Source: Cupriavidus gilardii | GTDB taxonomy: Bacteria > Pseudomonadota > Gammaproteobacteria > Burkholderiales > Burkholderiaceae | Direction: 5' to 3' | Assembly: GCF_013314895.1 (NCBI RefSeq) | Contig: NZ_JABTYE010000033.1 | Coordinates: 1 to 42,629, forward strand | Length of the DNA stretch: 42,629 nt | Part shown: positions 24,119 to 32,560 of the stretch, piece after piece | Layout of the letters: every line of letters begins with the position of its first letter | How positions within the stretch are numbered: the first letter of the stretch is position 1 | Notes under the pieces: generated by a model | Told to the model about the DNA's origin: nothing | Database searches by the model: none | Seen by the model: only the letters and a program-made list of their open reading frames with translations | Translations under genes and position numbers: made by a program

Positions 24119-25114
24119 CTGCACGCCGGCCGCGCGGATGACCTGGTCCCAGCGCGCCTTTTCGGTCGCCATGGTCTGGCGCAGCGACGCCGGTGCGGTG
24201 CCGGCCGGCATGAAGTACTGCGCCCGCATCTGCGTGCGTACCGCTTCGCTGCCGATGATCTTCACCAGTTCGCGATAGAGCCGATCGACGATCGGCGCCG
24301 GCGTGCCGGCCGGCGCCAGCACGGCCTGCCACGAGATTGCCTCGAAGCCGGGATAGCCGGATTCCGCCACGGTCGGCACCGAGGGCAACAGGCTGGTGCG
24401 GCCGCTGGTGGTGACCGCCAGCACCCGCAGTTTGCCGGCGTTGACCTGCGGCATCGCGATCGCCGGCACCATGAAGGCTGCCTGAATCTGCCCGCCGATC
24501 ATCGCCGCCGCGATCTGCGGAAAGCCGGGATACGGGATGTGTTCGAGCGAGATGCCGGCACGCGCCTTCAGCTGCTCCATAGCCAGATGCGCAGCGCTGC
24601 CGTTGCCGACCGAGCCGTAGTTCAGCGCACCGGGCCGCGCGCGCGCCAGCGCGACGAATTCGCGCAGATCGCGCACGCCGGTGCGCGGGTCGACCACCAG
24701 CACGTTGGGCGACGTTGCCACCAGCGTCACCGGCGCCAGCTGACGCACCGGATCGTAGGGCAGATGGCGCGACAGCGTCGGCGCCGTGACCAGCGGACCG
24801 TTGATGGTGAACAGCAGCGTATAGCCGTCGGGCGCCGCGCGCGCGACCTGGCCCGTACCGATATTGCCGCCGGCGCCCGGCCGGTTCTCGATCACCACCG
24901 GCTGGCCCAGCGCCTGCGCCAGCGGTTCGCAGACCAGCCGCGCGATCAGGTCCGGGGACGAGCCAGGCGGAAACGGCACCACCATGCGGATCGGCCGCGC
25001 GGGCCAGTCCTTGTCGGCCGCCATCACCGAGCGCGGCAGCGCCAGCGCACCGCCGCAGGCGGCCAGCGCGCCCAGCCAATGCCGGCGCTGTTTCAGGCGA
25101 ATCGGTACCGTCAT
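24110..25114 (-). CDS. Bug/TctC-type periplasmic tricarboxylate-binding receptor
   Basis: This 334-residue protein belongs to the Bug (Bordetella uptake gene) family of periplasmic solute receptors for tripartite tricarboxylate transporters. A signal peptide with RR at 10-11 ends near VMA (32). The mature protein begins with DWPARPIRMVVPFPPGSSPD and shows VIENRPGAGGNIGTG, LNYGSVGNGSAAHL, and PSVPTVAESGYPGFEAISW. No tctAB transporter genes are present here, so it is an orphan receptor, as is common in Cupriavidus and Bordetella. Its ATG overlaps the gpsA stop in an ATGA, an odd partner for an uptake receptor. The ligand is unknown. Confidence 0.9.
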   Translation of the reverse strand: MTVPIRLKQRRHWLGALAACGGALALPRSVMAADKDWPARPIRMVVPFPPGSSPDLIARLVCEPLAQALGQPVVIENRPGAGGNIGTGQVARAAPDGYTLLFTINGPLVTAPTLSRHLPYDPVRQLAPVTLVATSPNVLVVDPRTGVRDLREFVALARARPGALNYGSVGNGSAAHLAMEQLKARAGISLEHIPYPGFPQIAAAMIGGQIQAAFMVPAIAMPQVNAGKLRVLAVTTSGRTSLLPSVPTVAESGYPGFEAISWQAVLAPAGTPAPIVDRLYRELVKIIGSEAVRTQMRAQYFMPAGTAPASLRQTMATEKARWDQVIRAAGVQPE

Positions 25115-26136
25115 TCGTCGCGCGCGTCGCGTTGCAGCAGCTGCGTGACCGCGTCGGCCACCGCCAACCCCTCGAACAGCACCGCGCAAACCGCGCGCGT
25201 GATCGGCATCTCGACGCCGTGCTGGTCCGCCAGTGCCGCCACCGCCTGCGCGCAGCGCACGCCCTCGGCGACGTGGCCCAGATCGGCGAGCACCTGCTCC
25301 AGCGTCCGGCCGCCGGCCAATTGCTGGCCGACCTTGCGGTTGCGCGACAGATCGCCGGTCGCGGTCAGGATCAGGTCGCCCATGCCGGCCAGGCCCATGA
25401 AGGTCTCGGCGCGCCCACCGAGCGCCAGCCCCAGCCGCGTCATCTCGGCGAGGCCACGCGTGACCAGCGCGGCGCGCGCGTTCAGCCCGAGGCCCAGCCC
25501 GTCGCTGGCGCCGGTGGCGATCGCCAGTACGTTCTTGACCGCGCCGCCGACCTCGACGCCGACCAGATCGTCGCTGCCGTAGATGCGCATCGCGCGATGA
25601 TGGAAGGCGCGCTGCGCGAGCTCGGCCACTGCCGGTGCGTTGCCGGCCACGGTCAGCGCGCACGGCAGCCCTAGCGCAACTTCGCGCGCGAAGCTGGGCC
25701 CGGTCAGCACGCCGTATTCGACCGGCACCGACGCGCCGGCCGCCGCCAGTTCCTCGGCCACCATCTGATGCGGCATCGCGTGCGTGCCCGCCTCGAAGCC
25801 CTTGCACAGCCACAGCATGCGCAGCGGCACGCCGTGCGCGGCGGCCTCGGTGGCCAGGCGCCGCGTCATCTCGCGCAGCCCCGATACCGGCGTGGCGACG
25901 ATCACCAGCCCGTCGGGCGCGCGCAGCGCGTGCGCCGCCGCCCGCGCGAAGTCCGCTTCATAAGCGAGGCGGTCGGACAGCGGCACGCCCGGCAGATAGG
26001 CGGCATTGACGCCATAGGCCGCCATCGCGGCGAGCTGGCCGGCGTCCCGGCCCCACAGCACGACCGGATGCGCGGCGGCGGCATGGCTGGCCAGCGCGGT
26101 GCCCCAGGCGCCGGCTCCGAGAAAGGCGAGGTTCAT
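25111..26136 (-). CDS. gpsA: NAD(P)-dependent glycerol-3-phosphate dehydrogenase
   Basis: GpsA reduces dihydroxyacetone phosphate to sn-glycerol 3-phosphate, the backbone for phospholipids. The 341-residue protein has the nucleotide-binding GAGAWGTALA (7-16), LCKGFE, LTGPSFAREVALGLP, the catalytic Lys in VGGAVKNVLAI, and GMGDLILTATGDLSRN. The ATG at 26136 gives the family start MNLAFLGAGAWG. The frame is open to a TTG at 26241, but that part codes a repeated STNA from a 12-bp tandem repeat and lacks similarity. That repeat occupies the place of the ribosome-binding site, and no good Shine-Dalgarno is visible. Confidence 0.95.
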   Translation of the reverse strand: MNLAFLGAGAWGTALASHAAAAHPVVLWGRDAGQLAAMAAYGVNAAYLPGVPLSDRLAYEADFARAAAHALRAPDGLVIVATPVSGLREMTRRLATEAAAHGVPLRMLWLCKGFEAGTHAMPHQMVAEELAAAGASVPVEYGVLTGPSFAREVALGLPCALTVAGNAPAVAELAQRAFHHRAMRIYGSDDLVGVEVGGAVKNVLAIATGASDGLGLGLNARAALVTRGLAEMTRLGLALGGRAETFMGLAGMGDLILTATGDLSRNRKVGQQLAGGRTLEQVLADLGHVAEGVRCAQAVAALADQHGVEMPITRAVCAVLFEGLAVADAVTQLLQRDARDE

Positions 26137-26137
26137 G

Positions 26138-26185
26138 GTCGAGGCGTTGGTCGATGCGTTCGTCGATGCGTTCGTCGATGCGTCA
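26138..26185. repeat. Four-copy 12-bp tandem repeat abutting the gpsA start codon
   Basis: Units GTCGAGGCGTTG (26138-26149), GTCGATGCGTTC (26150-26161 and 26162-26173) and GTCGATGCGTCA (26174-26185) run in tandem, ending one base before the gpsA ATG (26134-26136, minus strand). Read on the gpsA strand the array takes the position of the ribosome-binding site. Confidence 0.9.
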
Positions 26186-26274
26186 GGCCGCTGCACGCCT
26201 GACGGTGGACGCGATGGATGCGCTCGCAGCGAAGGCAGCAATGCCTGCGCTGGCAGCTATTGATGCTATAGACG

Positions 26275-26310
26275 CAAAAAGGCGGAACGGGGCCGCAGCC
26301 CCGTTCCGCC
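26275..26310 (-). terminator. Intrinsic terminator after secB
   Basis: A perfect 13-bp stem (26281-26293 with 26298-26310, loop CGCA) is followed on the minus strand by a T5 run (26276-26280). It lies 18 bp beyond the secB stop and separates secB from gpsA. Confidence 0.92.
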
Positions 26311-26327
26311 GGCAGAGTTCGCAGCGA

Positions 26328-26846
26328 TCAGTGACGCGCCTGCGTGCCATCGGGCATCACGATGCCGGCACCGCCGCCTTCGGCCTGCGCCTGCTCCATC
26401 GCCGCCTGCAGGCGCTGCTCGTACAGCGCCTGGAAGTTGATTTCGGACAGATGGATGGCCTGGAAGCCCGCACGCGTGATCACGTCGGCAATATTGCTGC
26501 GCAGGTACGGATACAGGATGGTCGGGCAGGCGATGCCCAGCAGCGGATCGAGCTGTTCGTCCGGCACGTTGCGAATATCGAAGATGCCGGCCTGATGGGC
26601 CTCGACCAGGAAGGCGACCTTGTCCTGCACCTTGGTGGTGACCGTACCGGTCACGACGACCTCGAAGATGCCGTCCGTCAGCTGCGAGGCGCCCACATTG
26701 ACCTGCACCTCGACCGAAGGCGCTTCGGTTTCGAGGAAAATCTGCGGCGAATTGGGCTGCTCCAGCGACATGTCCTTCAGATAGACGCGCTGGATATTGA
26801 AGTAGGGTTGATCGTCCTGCTGCTGATTGGTTTGCTGGTCGCTCAT
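26328..26846 (-). CDS. secB: Protein-export chaperone SecB
   Basis: SecB binds unfolded precursor proteins and hands them to SecA for export. The 172-residue protein is typical of proteobacteria, with FNIQRVYLKDMSLEQPNSP near the N terminus, VEVVVTGTVTT-like strands, and CPTILYPYLRSNIADVITRAGF. It carries a Gln-rich start and a short acidic/Gly tail. It lies between grxC (153 bp upstream) and its own terminator. The gap before secB contains an 8-bp inverted repeat (26966-26973 and 26979-26986) without a T-tract. Confidence 0.97.
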   Translation of the reverse strand: MSDQQTNQQQDDQPYFNIQRVYLKDMSLEQPNSPQIFLETEAPSVEVQVNVGASQLTDGIFEVVVTGTVTTKVQDKVAFLVEAHQAGIFDIRNVPDEQLDPLLGIACPTILYPYLRSNIADVITRAGFQAIHLSEINFQALYEQRLQAAMEQAQAEGGGAGIVMPDGTQARH

Positions 26847-26999
26847 GGATGGCTGCCCGAAAGGCGGGAATCGAACGTGGGGGAAGGGGACGGGCTGCGG
26901 GCGGCCGCGCGCACTGGCGGCGGCCCACCGCGTGGTCCGGTTGGAAAACGCATATGGTACATGACGCGGATGACGAATTCATCCGCGCGCGGGCGGGAG

Positions 27000-27257
27000 T
27001 CAGGCGGCCAGCAGCGGCGCCAGGCCTCCCTGGCGATCGAGCGCTGACAGATCGTCGAAGCCGCCGACATGGCGGTCGTCGATATAGATCTGCGGCACGG
27101 TACGGCGACCGGTGCGGCTCATCATTTCCTCGCGCTTGCCGGGCTCGCGGTCGATCATGATCTTCTCGATCGTCTCGACCCCCTTCGAGCGCAGCAGGCG
27201 CTCGGCCATCTGGCAATACGGACACACCATCGTGCTGTACATGACGACGCGGGCCAT
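27000..27257 (-). CDS. grxC: Glutaredoxin 3
   Basis: This 85-residue glutaredoxin has the dithiol active site CPYC (Cys12 and Cys15), the cis-Pro motif TVPQIYID (54-60) and GGFDDLSALD, and reduces disulfides with glutathione. AGGAG sits 7 bp before the ATG at 27257, which fixes the start. It lies between a rhodanese gene and secB on the same strand; the rhodanese-grxC-secB order is common in Burkholderiaceae. Confidence 0.95.
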   Translation of the reverse strand: MARVVMYSTMVCPYCQMAERLLRSKGVETIEKIMIDREPGKREEMMSRTGRRTVPQIYIDDRHVGGFDDLSALDRQGGLAPLLAA

Positions 27258-27406
27258 GCGCTTATCTCCTTGCATCTTGCGGTTCGGACCGGCCCCGCCA
27301 CGGCATGTGGGCGGCGGCCGGTCGACATGTCGATCTCTGGACTTTACCAGCGTCGGGCGGAGCCTGCCGGCGGCGCTTCCCGCCCGGCCCGGCGCGGCCC
27401 GCCCGC

Positions 27407-27820
27407 TTACTTGACCAGCGGCAGACCGGCCTGCTGCCAGGCGGCCACGCCGCCTTCGAGCGAATAGACCTCGCCGAAACCGGCCTGCTTGAGTGCCGCG
27501 TGCGCCTTGGACGAACGCTGGCCGGTCTGGCATACGACGATGATGGGGGCGGACTTGTCCTTCGCAAGGCTGGCGGCGCGATTGGCCAGCTCGGCCAGCG
27601 GCGCGCTCTTGGCCTGCGGCAGGTGGCCCTTGGCGTATTCGGCCGGTTCGCGGATATCGACGACGACGGCGCCGCGCTTGTTGATCAGCTGCGTCGCCGT
27701 GGTCGCATTGACCGTCTTGCCGCCCGCACTGCGCGAAATGGTGGGCCAGGCCAGCAGGCCGCCCGACACCACCGCGAGGGCGATCAGGGCAAGGTTGTTG
27801 TAGTCGGCGAAGAAATTCAC
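27407..27820 (-). CDS. Membrane-anchored rhodanese-like protein
   Basis: This 137-residue protein has one N-terminal membrane helix (about 8-28) and a single rhodanese domain with VVVDIREPAEYAKGHLP and the active-site loop CQTGQRS (Cys97), so a persulfide-forming sulfurtransferase is likely. The start is a GTG at 27820 (MNFFADYNNLAL); upstream in-frame codons give no helix and run into the gpmA promoter region. It is divergent from gpmA and followed by grxC. Confidence 0.85.
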   Translation of the reverse strand: MNFFADYNNLALIALAVVSGGLLAWPTISRSAGGKTVNATTATQLINKRGAVVVDIREPAEYAKGHLPQAKSAPLAELANRAASLAKDKSAPIIVVCQTGQRSSKAHAALKQAGFGEVYSLEGGVAAWQQAGLPLVK

Positions 27821-27850
27821 GTTGGGTTTCCGGTGGGTTGTGTCGGCGGC

Positions 27851-27860
27851 ATTATAAAAT
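27851..27860. promoter_or_regulatory. Shared AT-rich -10 region between rhodanese and gpmA genes
   Basis: ATTATAAAAT stands out in the GC-rich 162-bp divergent gap. On the minus strand 27856-27851 reads TATAAT, a perfect -10 for the rhodanese gene. On the plus strand ATAAAAT could serve gpmA. No convincing -35 is seen for either. Confidence 0.45.
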
Positions 27861-27982
27861 AGCCGGTTTCGCGCCCAGGCCCATGTCCGCGGGGCTCGGT
27901 TCCCGTGTCGCGGAGTGCCTGGCGAATGCCTGGCAAGCCCTGACAAGCGGCGCGCGCAGCATTCTCACTCTTTGGAAGCAGC

Positions 27983-28729
27983 ATGTACAAACTCGTTCTC
28001 ATCCGCCACGGCGAATCGACCTGGAATCTCGAAAACCGCTTCACCGGCTGGGTCGACGTGGACCTGACCGAGACCGGCGCCCAGCAGGCGCGGCAGGCCG
28101 GTCAACTGCTGAAGGACGCCGGCTACGCGTTCGACGTGGCCTATACCTCGGTGCTCAAGCGCGCAATCCGCACGCTGTGGCACGTGCAGGACGAGATGGA
28201 TCTGATGTGGATCCCGGTGCGCAACGAATGGCGCCTGAACGAGCGCCACTATGGTGCACTGGCGGGTCTGAACAAGGCCGAGACCGCGGCCAGGTTCGGC
28301 GACGAGCAGGTGCTGGTCTGGCGCCGCAGCTACGACACCCCGCCGCCCGCGCTGGAGCCGACCGACCCGCGCGCCTCGTTCGACGATCCGCGCTATGCCA
28401 ACGTGCCGCGCGAACTGATTCCGCTGACCGAATGCCTGAAGGACACGGTGGCCCGCGTGCTGCCGCTCTGGAACGAATCGATCGCACCGGACATCAAAGC
28501 CGGAAAGCGCGTGGTGATCGCCGCCCATGGCAACAGCATCCGCGCGCTGGTGAAGTACCTCGACCAGATTTCCGATGACGATATCGTGGGCCTCAACATT
28601 CCCAACGGCACGCCGCTCGTGTACGAGCTCGACGCCGAGCTGCGGCCGATCCGGCATTACTACCTGGGCGACCAGGAAGCGATCGCCGCCTCGCTGGCCG
28701 CGGTCGCCAGCCAGGGCAAGGCGCGCTGA
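27983..28729 (+). CDS. gpmA: 2,3-bisphosphoglycerate-dependent phosphoglycerate mutase
   Basis: GpmA interconverts 3- and 2-phosphoglycerate in glycolysis and gluconeogenesis through a phosphohistidine. The 248-residue protein has the RHGESTWN motif with catalytic His9, NRFTGWVDVDLTETG, NERHYGALAGLNKAE and the second active-site histidine in VVIAAHGNSIRALVKYL. It is followed by a terminator at 28756-28790. Confidence 0.97.
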   Translation: MYKLVLIRHGESTWNLENRFTGWVDVDLTETGAQQARQAGQLLKDAGYAFDVAYTSVLKRAIRTLWHVQDEMDLMWIPVRNEWRLNERHYGALAGLNKAETAARFGDEQVLVWRRSYDTPPPALEPTDPRASFDDPRYANVPRELIPLTECLKDTVARVLPLWNESIAPDIKAGKRVVIAAHGNSIRALVKYLDQISDDDIVGLNIPNGTPLVYELDAELRPIRHYYLGDQEAIAASLAAVASQGKAR

Positions 28730-28755
28730 GCCGGACGCGCCAGGCCCGGTGCATC

Positions 28756-28790
28756 AAGGCCAGCGCCGTATCGCGGCGCGGCCTTTTTTT
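28756..28790 (+). terminator. Intrinsic terminator after gpmA
   Basis: AAGGCC (28756-28761), a bulged A and GCGCCG (28763-28768) pair with CGGCGC (28774-28779) and GGCCTT (28780-28785), followed by a T-run to 28790. Confidence 0.9.
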
Positions 28791-28905
28791 CCGCCCGCTC
28801 TTATACTGTCGGTCAGACCGGACCGGCAGCGCCCCTTGCGCCACGCCGCAACCGGCGCAATCCACGGCGCCCTGCCCGGCGCCATCCAACGTTCAGGCAG
28901 CCCAC

Positions 28906-30519
28906 ATGCGTAAGACGCTCAAGAACATCAGCCTTGTCTCCGCGGGACTCGTTGCCGGCGTGCTCGCCACGCTGCAGCTTTCCGCGACCGCACAGAATTC
29001 CTCGGGGCCGCTGCCCTTGGAGCAGTTGCGGCTGATGGCGGACATTTTCGGGCAGATCAAGCGCGAGTACGTCGAACCGGTCGACGACAAGAAGCTGCTG
29101 ACCGAAGCCATCAAGGGCATGGTGGCCAGCCTCGACCCGCATTCGTCGTATCTGGACGCCAGGGATTTCAAGGAACTGCAGGAAGGCACGCGCGGCCGTT
29201 TCGCCGGCCTCGGCATCGAGATCTCGCAGGAAGAAGGCCTGGTCAAGGTCATCAATCCGATCGAGGACACGCCCGCCTTCCGCGCCGGCATCCAGCCCGG
29301 CGACCTGATCACCCGCATCGACGACAAGCCGGTGCGCGGGCTGCCGCTCGAACAGGCGGTCAAGCGCATGCGCGGCGAGCCCGGCACCAAGGTCACGCTG
29401 ACGATCTACCGCAAGAGCGAGGAACGCACCTTCCCGGTGTCGATCACGCGCGCCGAGATCCGCGTGCAGTCGGTCAAGGCCAAGATGGTCGATCCGACCA
29501 TCGGCTGGGTCCGCCTGACCAGCTTCCAGGAACGCACCGTGTCCGACCTGGGCCGGCGTCTGGCCGAGCTGGCGCAGAAGAATCCGAACATGAAGGGTCT
29601 GGTGCTGGACCTGCGCAACAACGGCGGCGGCGTGCTGCAGGGCGCGGTCGGCGTGTCGGCGGCCTTCCTGCCCGAGGACGTGACCGTGGTCTCGACCAAT
29701 GGCCAGGTGCCTGACGCCAAGCGGGTCTACAAGACCAACTTCAACAACTACCGGCTGTCTTCGGTCGAGGACGATCCGCTGAAAGAGCTGCCGCCGCTGT
29801 TCAAGAAGATCCCGATGGTGGTGCTGACCAACGCCTATTCGGCGTCGGCCTCGGAAATCGTCGCGGGCGCGCTGCAGGACCACAAGCGCGCGCTGATCAT
29901 GGGCAAGACCACGTTCGGCAAGGGCTCGGTGCAGACCGTTCGGCCGCTGACCAACGATACCGGCATCAAGCTGACCATCGCGTACTACTACACGCCGTCG
30001 GGCAAGTCGATCCAGGCCAAGGGCATCCGTCCGGACATTCCGGTCGACCAGAACCCGGAAGGCGATCCGGACGACGCGCTGATCACGCGCGAGATCGATA
30101 CCGAGCGCCATCTGCACAACAAGCAGGAGTCCGAGGAAGCCGAGATGACCGAGCGCGAACAGCGCCGCGTCGAGGAACTGCGCCGGCTCGAGGAAGAGAA
30201 CGCGAAGAAGACGCCGGAGGAGCGCGAGAAGGATCGGCGCAAGAAGCCGGTGGAGTTCGGCTCCGCCGAGGACTTCATGCTGCAGCAGGCCATCGCCCAG
30301 CTGAAGGGCCAGCCGGTCAAGCGCTCGCATTCGAAGCTCGAGGCCACGCCGGTGTCCGACAGCAAGGCGCCCAAGGGACCGGTCAAGGCCGATCCGTCCA
30401 AGCGGGCCCCGGCACCGGACGCCAAGCCGGCCGCACCGGAAGTGAAGCCGGACAGCAAGCCGCCGGCCAGCGCGCCGATGGGCAAGCCGCTCGGCACGCC
30501 GACCGGCAAGGCACCCTGA
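28906..30519 (+). CDS. ctpA: C-terminal processing peptidase, S41A family
   Basis: This 537-residue exported serine protease has a signal or membrane anchor at 1-29, a PDZ domain at about 95-170 (GRFAGLGIEIS, PGDLITRIDDKPV) and the S41 catalytic core. Ser314 in NAYSASASEIVAGALQD and Lys339 in GKTTFGKGSVQ have the 25-residue spacing of the family's Ser-Lys dyad. Such proteases trim C termini of periplasmic proteins and control cell-wall hydrolases. After about residue 400 comes a charged Glu/Arg/Lys coiled-coil-like region and then a Pro/Ala/Lys-rich tail of about 80 residues, probably disordered. Confidence 0.93.
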   Translation: MRKTLKNISLVSAGLVAGVLATLQLSATAQNSSGPLPLEQLRLMADIFGQIKREYVEPVDDKKLLTEAIKGMVASLDPHSSYLDARDFKELQEGTRGRFAGLGIEISQEEGLVKVINPIEDTPAFRAGIQPGDLITRIDDKPVRGLPLEQAVKRMRGEPGTKVTLTIYRKSEERTFPVSITRAEIRVQSVKAKMVDPTIGWVRLTSFQERTVSDLGRRLAELAQKNPNMKGLVLDLRNNGGGVLQGAVGVSAAFLPEDVTVVSTNGQVPDAKRVYKTNFNNYRLSSVEDDPLKELPPLFKKIPMVVLTNAYSASASEIVAGALQDHKRALIMGKTTFGKGSVQTVRPLTNDTGIKLTIAYYYTPSGKSIQAKGIRPDIPVDQNPEGDPDDALITREIDTERHLHNKQESEEAEMTEREQRRVEELRRLEEENAKKTPEEREKDRRKKPVEFGSAEDFMLQQAIAQLKGQPVKRSHSKLEATPVSDSKAPKGPVKADPSKRAPAPDAKPAAPEVKPDSKPPASAPMGKPLGTPTGKAP

Positions 30520-30595
30520 CGGAACGCCTGAACCACGTCTGTACAACGCGTAGACCGACGCATCGCGGCGGGGCCCCGGTCCCGCCGCCCGCCCG

Positions 30596-31345
30596 ATGAA
30601 CGACGATCAACTGCTGCGCTATTCGCGGCACATCCTGCTCGATGAACTGGGCATCGAAGGCCAGAGCCGGCTGCTGAACGGCCGCGCGCTGGTGATCGGC
30701 GCCGGCGGCCTTGGCGCCGCCGCGCTGCCCTACCTGGCCTCGGCCGGCGTCGGCACCATCGTCGTGGTCGACAACGACGATGTCGACCTGACCAATCTGC
30801 AACGCCAGATCCTGCATACCACCGCCAACGTTGGCCGGCCCAAGGTCGAGTCGGCGCGCGAGGGCATGCTGCGGATCAATCCCGAGATCGATGTGCGCCT
30901 GGTGCCGGCGCGCGTGGGCGACAGCGAACTCGATGCGCTGGTGCGCGAGGCCGACGTGGTGCTGGACTGCTGCGACAACTTCGCCACGCGCCATGCGGTC
31001 AACCGCGCCTGCGTTGCGCATCGCGTGCCGCTGGTCTCCGGGGCCGCGCTGCGCTTCGATGGGCAGATCAGCGTGTTCGATCGCCGGCGCGACGATGCGC
31101 CGTGCTACGCCTGCCTGTTTCCGCCGTCCGAGAATGCGCCCGAGGCGGCCTGCGCGACCATGGGCGTGTTCGCCCCGCTGGTCGGCATGGTCGGCACCGT
31201 GCAGGCGGCCGAGGCGTTGAAGCTGATCGCCGGTGTCGGGGAGACGCTGGCCGGACGGCTGCTGATGGTCGATGCGTTCCGCATGGAATGGACCACGATG
31301 GCGCTGGCGCGCACGCCCGATTGCGAGGTTTGCGGCGGGCATTGA
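30596..31345 (+). CDS. moeB: MoeB/ThiF family sulfur-carrier protein adenylyltransferase
   Basis: This E1-like enzyme adenylates the C-terminal glycine of a small sulfur carrier (MoaD or ThiS). The 249-residue protein has the nucleotide loop GAGGLGAAALPYLASAG (35-51), NLQRQILH, the adenylation Asp in CCDNFATRHAVNR (Asp127), a zinc site CYAC (170/173) with CEVC (243/246), and the possible catalytic Cys186 in ACATMGVFAPL. Sequence alone does not separate MoeB from ThiF; with no thi or moa genes nearby the symbol is tentative. The nar operon in this window requires the molybdenum cofactor pathway that MoeB serves. Confidence 0.85.
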   Translation: MNDDQLLRYSRHILLDELGIEGQSRLLNGRALVIGAGGLGAAALPYLASAGVGTIVVVDNDDVDLTNLQRQILHTTANVGRPKVESAREGMLRINPEIDVRLVPARVGDSELDALVREADVVLDCCDNFATRHAVNRACVAHRVPLVSGAALRFDGQISVFDRRRDDAPCYACLFPPSENAPEAACATMGVFAPLVGMVGTVQAAEALKLIAGVGETLAGRLLMVDAFRMEWTTMALARTPDCEVCGGH

Positions 31346-31363
31346 GGCCGCGCTGTTCCTTCG

Positions 31364-31383
31364 CTCTCCCGCAAGCGGGAAAG
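31364..31383. repeat. REP-like hairpin between convergent moeB and selU
   Basis: CTCTCCCGCAAGCGGGAAAG forms a hairpin with a 6-bp core (TCCCGC/GCGGGA) extended past one mismatch, in the 81-bp gap between the moeB and selU stops. The same kind of CCCGC-AA-GCGGG element is widespread between genes in betaproteobacteria; only one copy is seen here. It may act as a weak terminator. Confidence 0.4.
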
Positions 31384-31426
31384 GGGAACATCAACCCGCG
31401 TGCGAGCGGCGTCTGTTCATCGGGAC

Positions 31427-32560
31427 TTAGCGGCGCCCGGCCCGCTCCCGCAAATATTCCCGTACCGCCGCGCGATCGCCGCGAAAGACGATGCGGCTCT
31501 CCCTCGCCTCGCGCTGGTAGTCGTACATCGGGTCGTAGTAATGGCGCAGCAGCACCGCAATCCAGAGGCGGTGCTCGTCGACCTCGCCGGTCTGTGCCTG
31601 CCGTTGCAATGCATGCGCGAGCAGCGCGGCCAGGCGCTGGTAGCGCGCCCCGCCAAGCCTGCGCGCGATGCCGGCCAGTGCGTCGCGCATCCGTTCCGAG
31701 AACGCCTCGAAGCCCTTCTCCGCGCCATGCGCGGCGATGAATTCCGCCGCCAGATCGACCACGTAGTCCTTCAGCACACGTTCGACGCGCGCCTCGAACG
31801 GTTCGTCGAGCCAGACCAGCGGGCTGGTCTGCATGCGGGCGTACAGGCGCGGCGGCACGTCGCGGCTGCCGATGAAGCGGCCCTCGTCCTCGACCACCAG
31901 CGTGCCGGCGCCGGCCGCGCGCCGCCGCAGCAGATCGATGGCCAGTCCGTTCTCGAAGTCGATCTGCGTCGGCTGCGGACGTGCGCGGCGCCCGAAGCTG
32001 GAGCCGCGATGCGCGGCATGGGCTTCGAGATCGACGCCGTTGTCGAGCTCGGCCAGCAGCGCGGTCTTGCCGCTGCCGGTCAGCCCGCCCAGCACCAGCC
32101 AGTCGCATTCGCTGACTGCCGCATCGAGCGTGTCGATCAGGTAGGTCCGCATCGCCTTGTAGCCGCCGACCACGCGCGGATAGTCGATGCCGGCCTCGCG
32201 CAGCCATTGCTGCGAGATCTGCGAGCGCAGGCCGCCGCGGAAGCAGTACAGATACCCGTCGGGATGGCGCCGCGCGAACTCGGCCCAGGCGGCCACTCGC
32301 CTGGCCTTCACCTCGCCGCTGACCAGCGTGTGGCCGAGCGCGATCGCTGCCTGCTGGCCTTCCTCCTTGTAGCGGCAGCCGACGCGGTGGCGTTCGTCGT
32401 CGTCCATCAGCGGCAGATTGACTGCGCCCGGAAAGGCGCCGCGCAAGAACTCGGCTGGCGCGCGCACGTCCAGCATCGGCACGCCGGACAGCAGCAGCGC
32501 GCGATAGTCGGCGCTGTCCGGCCTGGCGGTCACCGCCGATGACCCGGGCAGACTGTCCAT
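31427..32560 (-). CDS. selU: tRNA 2-selenouridine synthase (MnmH/SelU)
   Basis: SelU converts 2-thiouridine at the wobble position of Lys, Glu and Gln tRNAs to 2-selenouridine, via a geranylated intermediate, using selenophosphate. The 377-residue protein has an N-terminal rhodanese domain with active Cys106 in YCFRGGLRSQ and a C-terminal P-loop domain with LGGLTGSGKT (157-166). Its ATG shares one base with the selD stop (TGATG), so the two are coupled. The rhodanese Cys is preserved, so the enzyme looks active. Confidence 0.95.
   Translation of the reverse strand: MDSLPGSSAVTARPDSADYRALLLSGVPMLDVRAPAEFLRGAFPGAVNLPLMDDDERHRVGCRYKEEGQQAAIALGHTLVSGEVKARRVAAWAEFARRHPDGYLYCFRGGLRSQISQQWLREAGIDYPRVVGGYKAMRTYLIDTLDAAVSECDWLVLGGLTGSGKTALLAELDNGVDLEAHAAHRGSSFGRRARPQPTQIDFENGLAIDLLRRRAAGAGTLVVEDEGRFIGSRDVPPRLYARMQTSPLVWLDEPFEARVERVLKDYVVDLAAEFIAAHGAEKGFEAFSERMRDALAGIARRLGGARYQRLAALLAHALQRQAQTGEVDEHRLWIAVLLRHYYDPMYDYQREARESRIVFRGDRAAVREYLRERAGRR

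Noticed and set aside
26137..26241. N-terminal extension of gpsA from a TTG codon
   Set aside because: It would add 35 residues with STNA repeats to an enzyme whose conserved start is MNLAFLGAGAWG; TTG has no good ribosome site.
26966..26986. Inverted repeat after grxC as a terminator
   Set aside because: The 8-bp stem has no T-tract on the minus strand; left as an unassigned hairpin.
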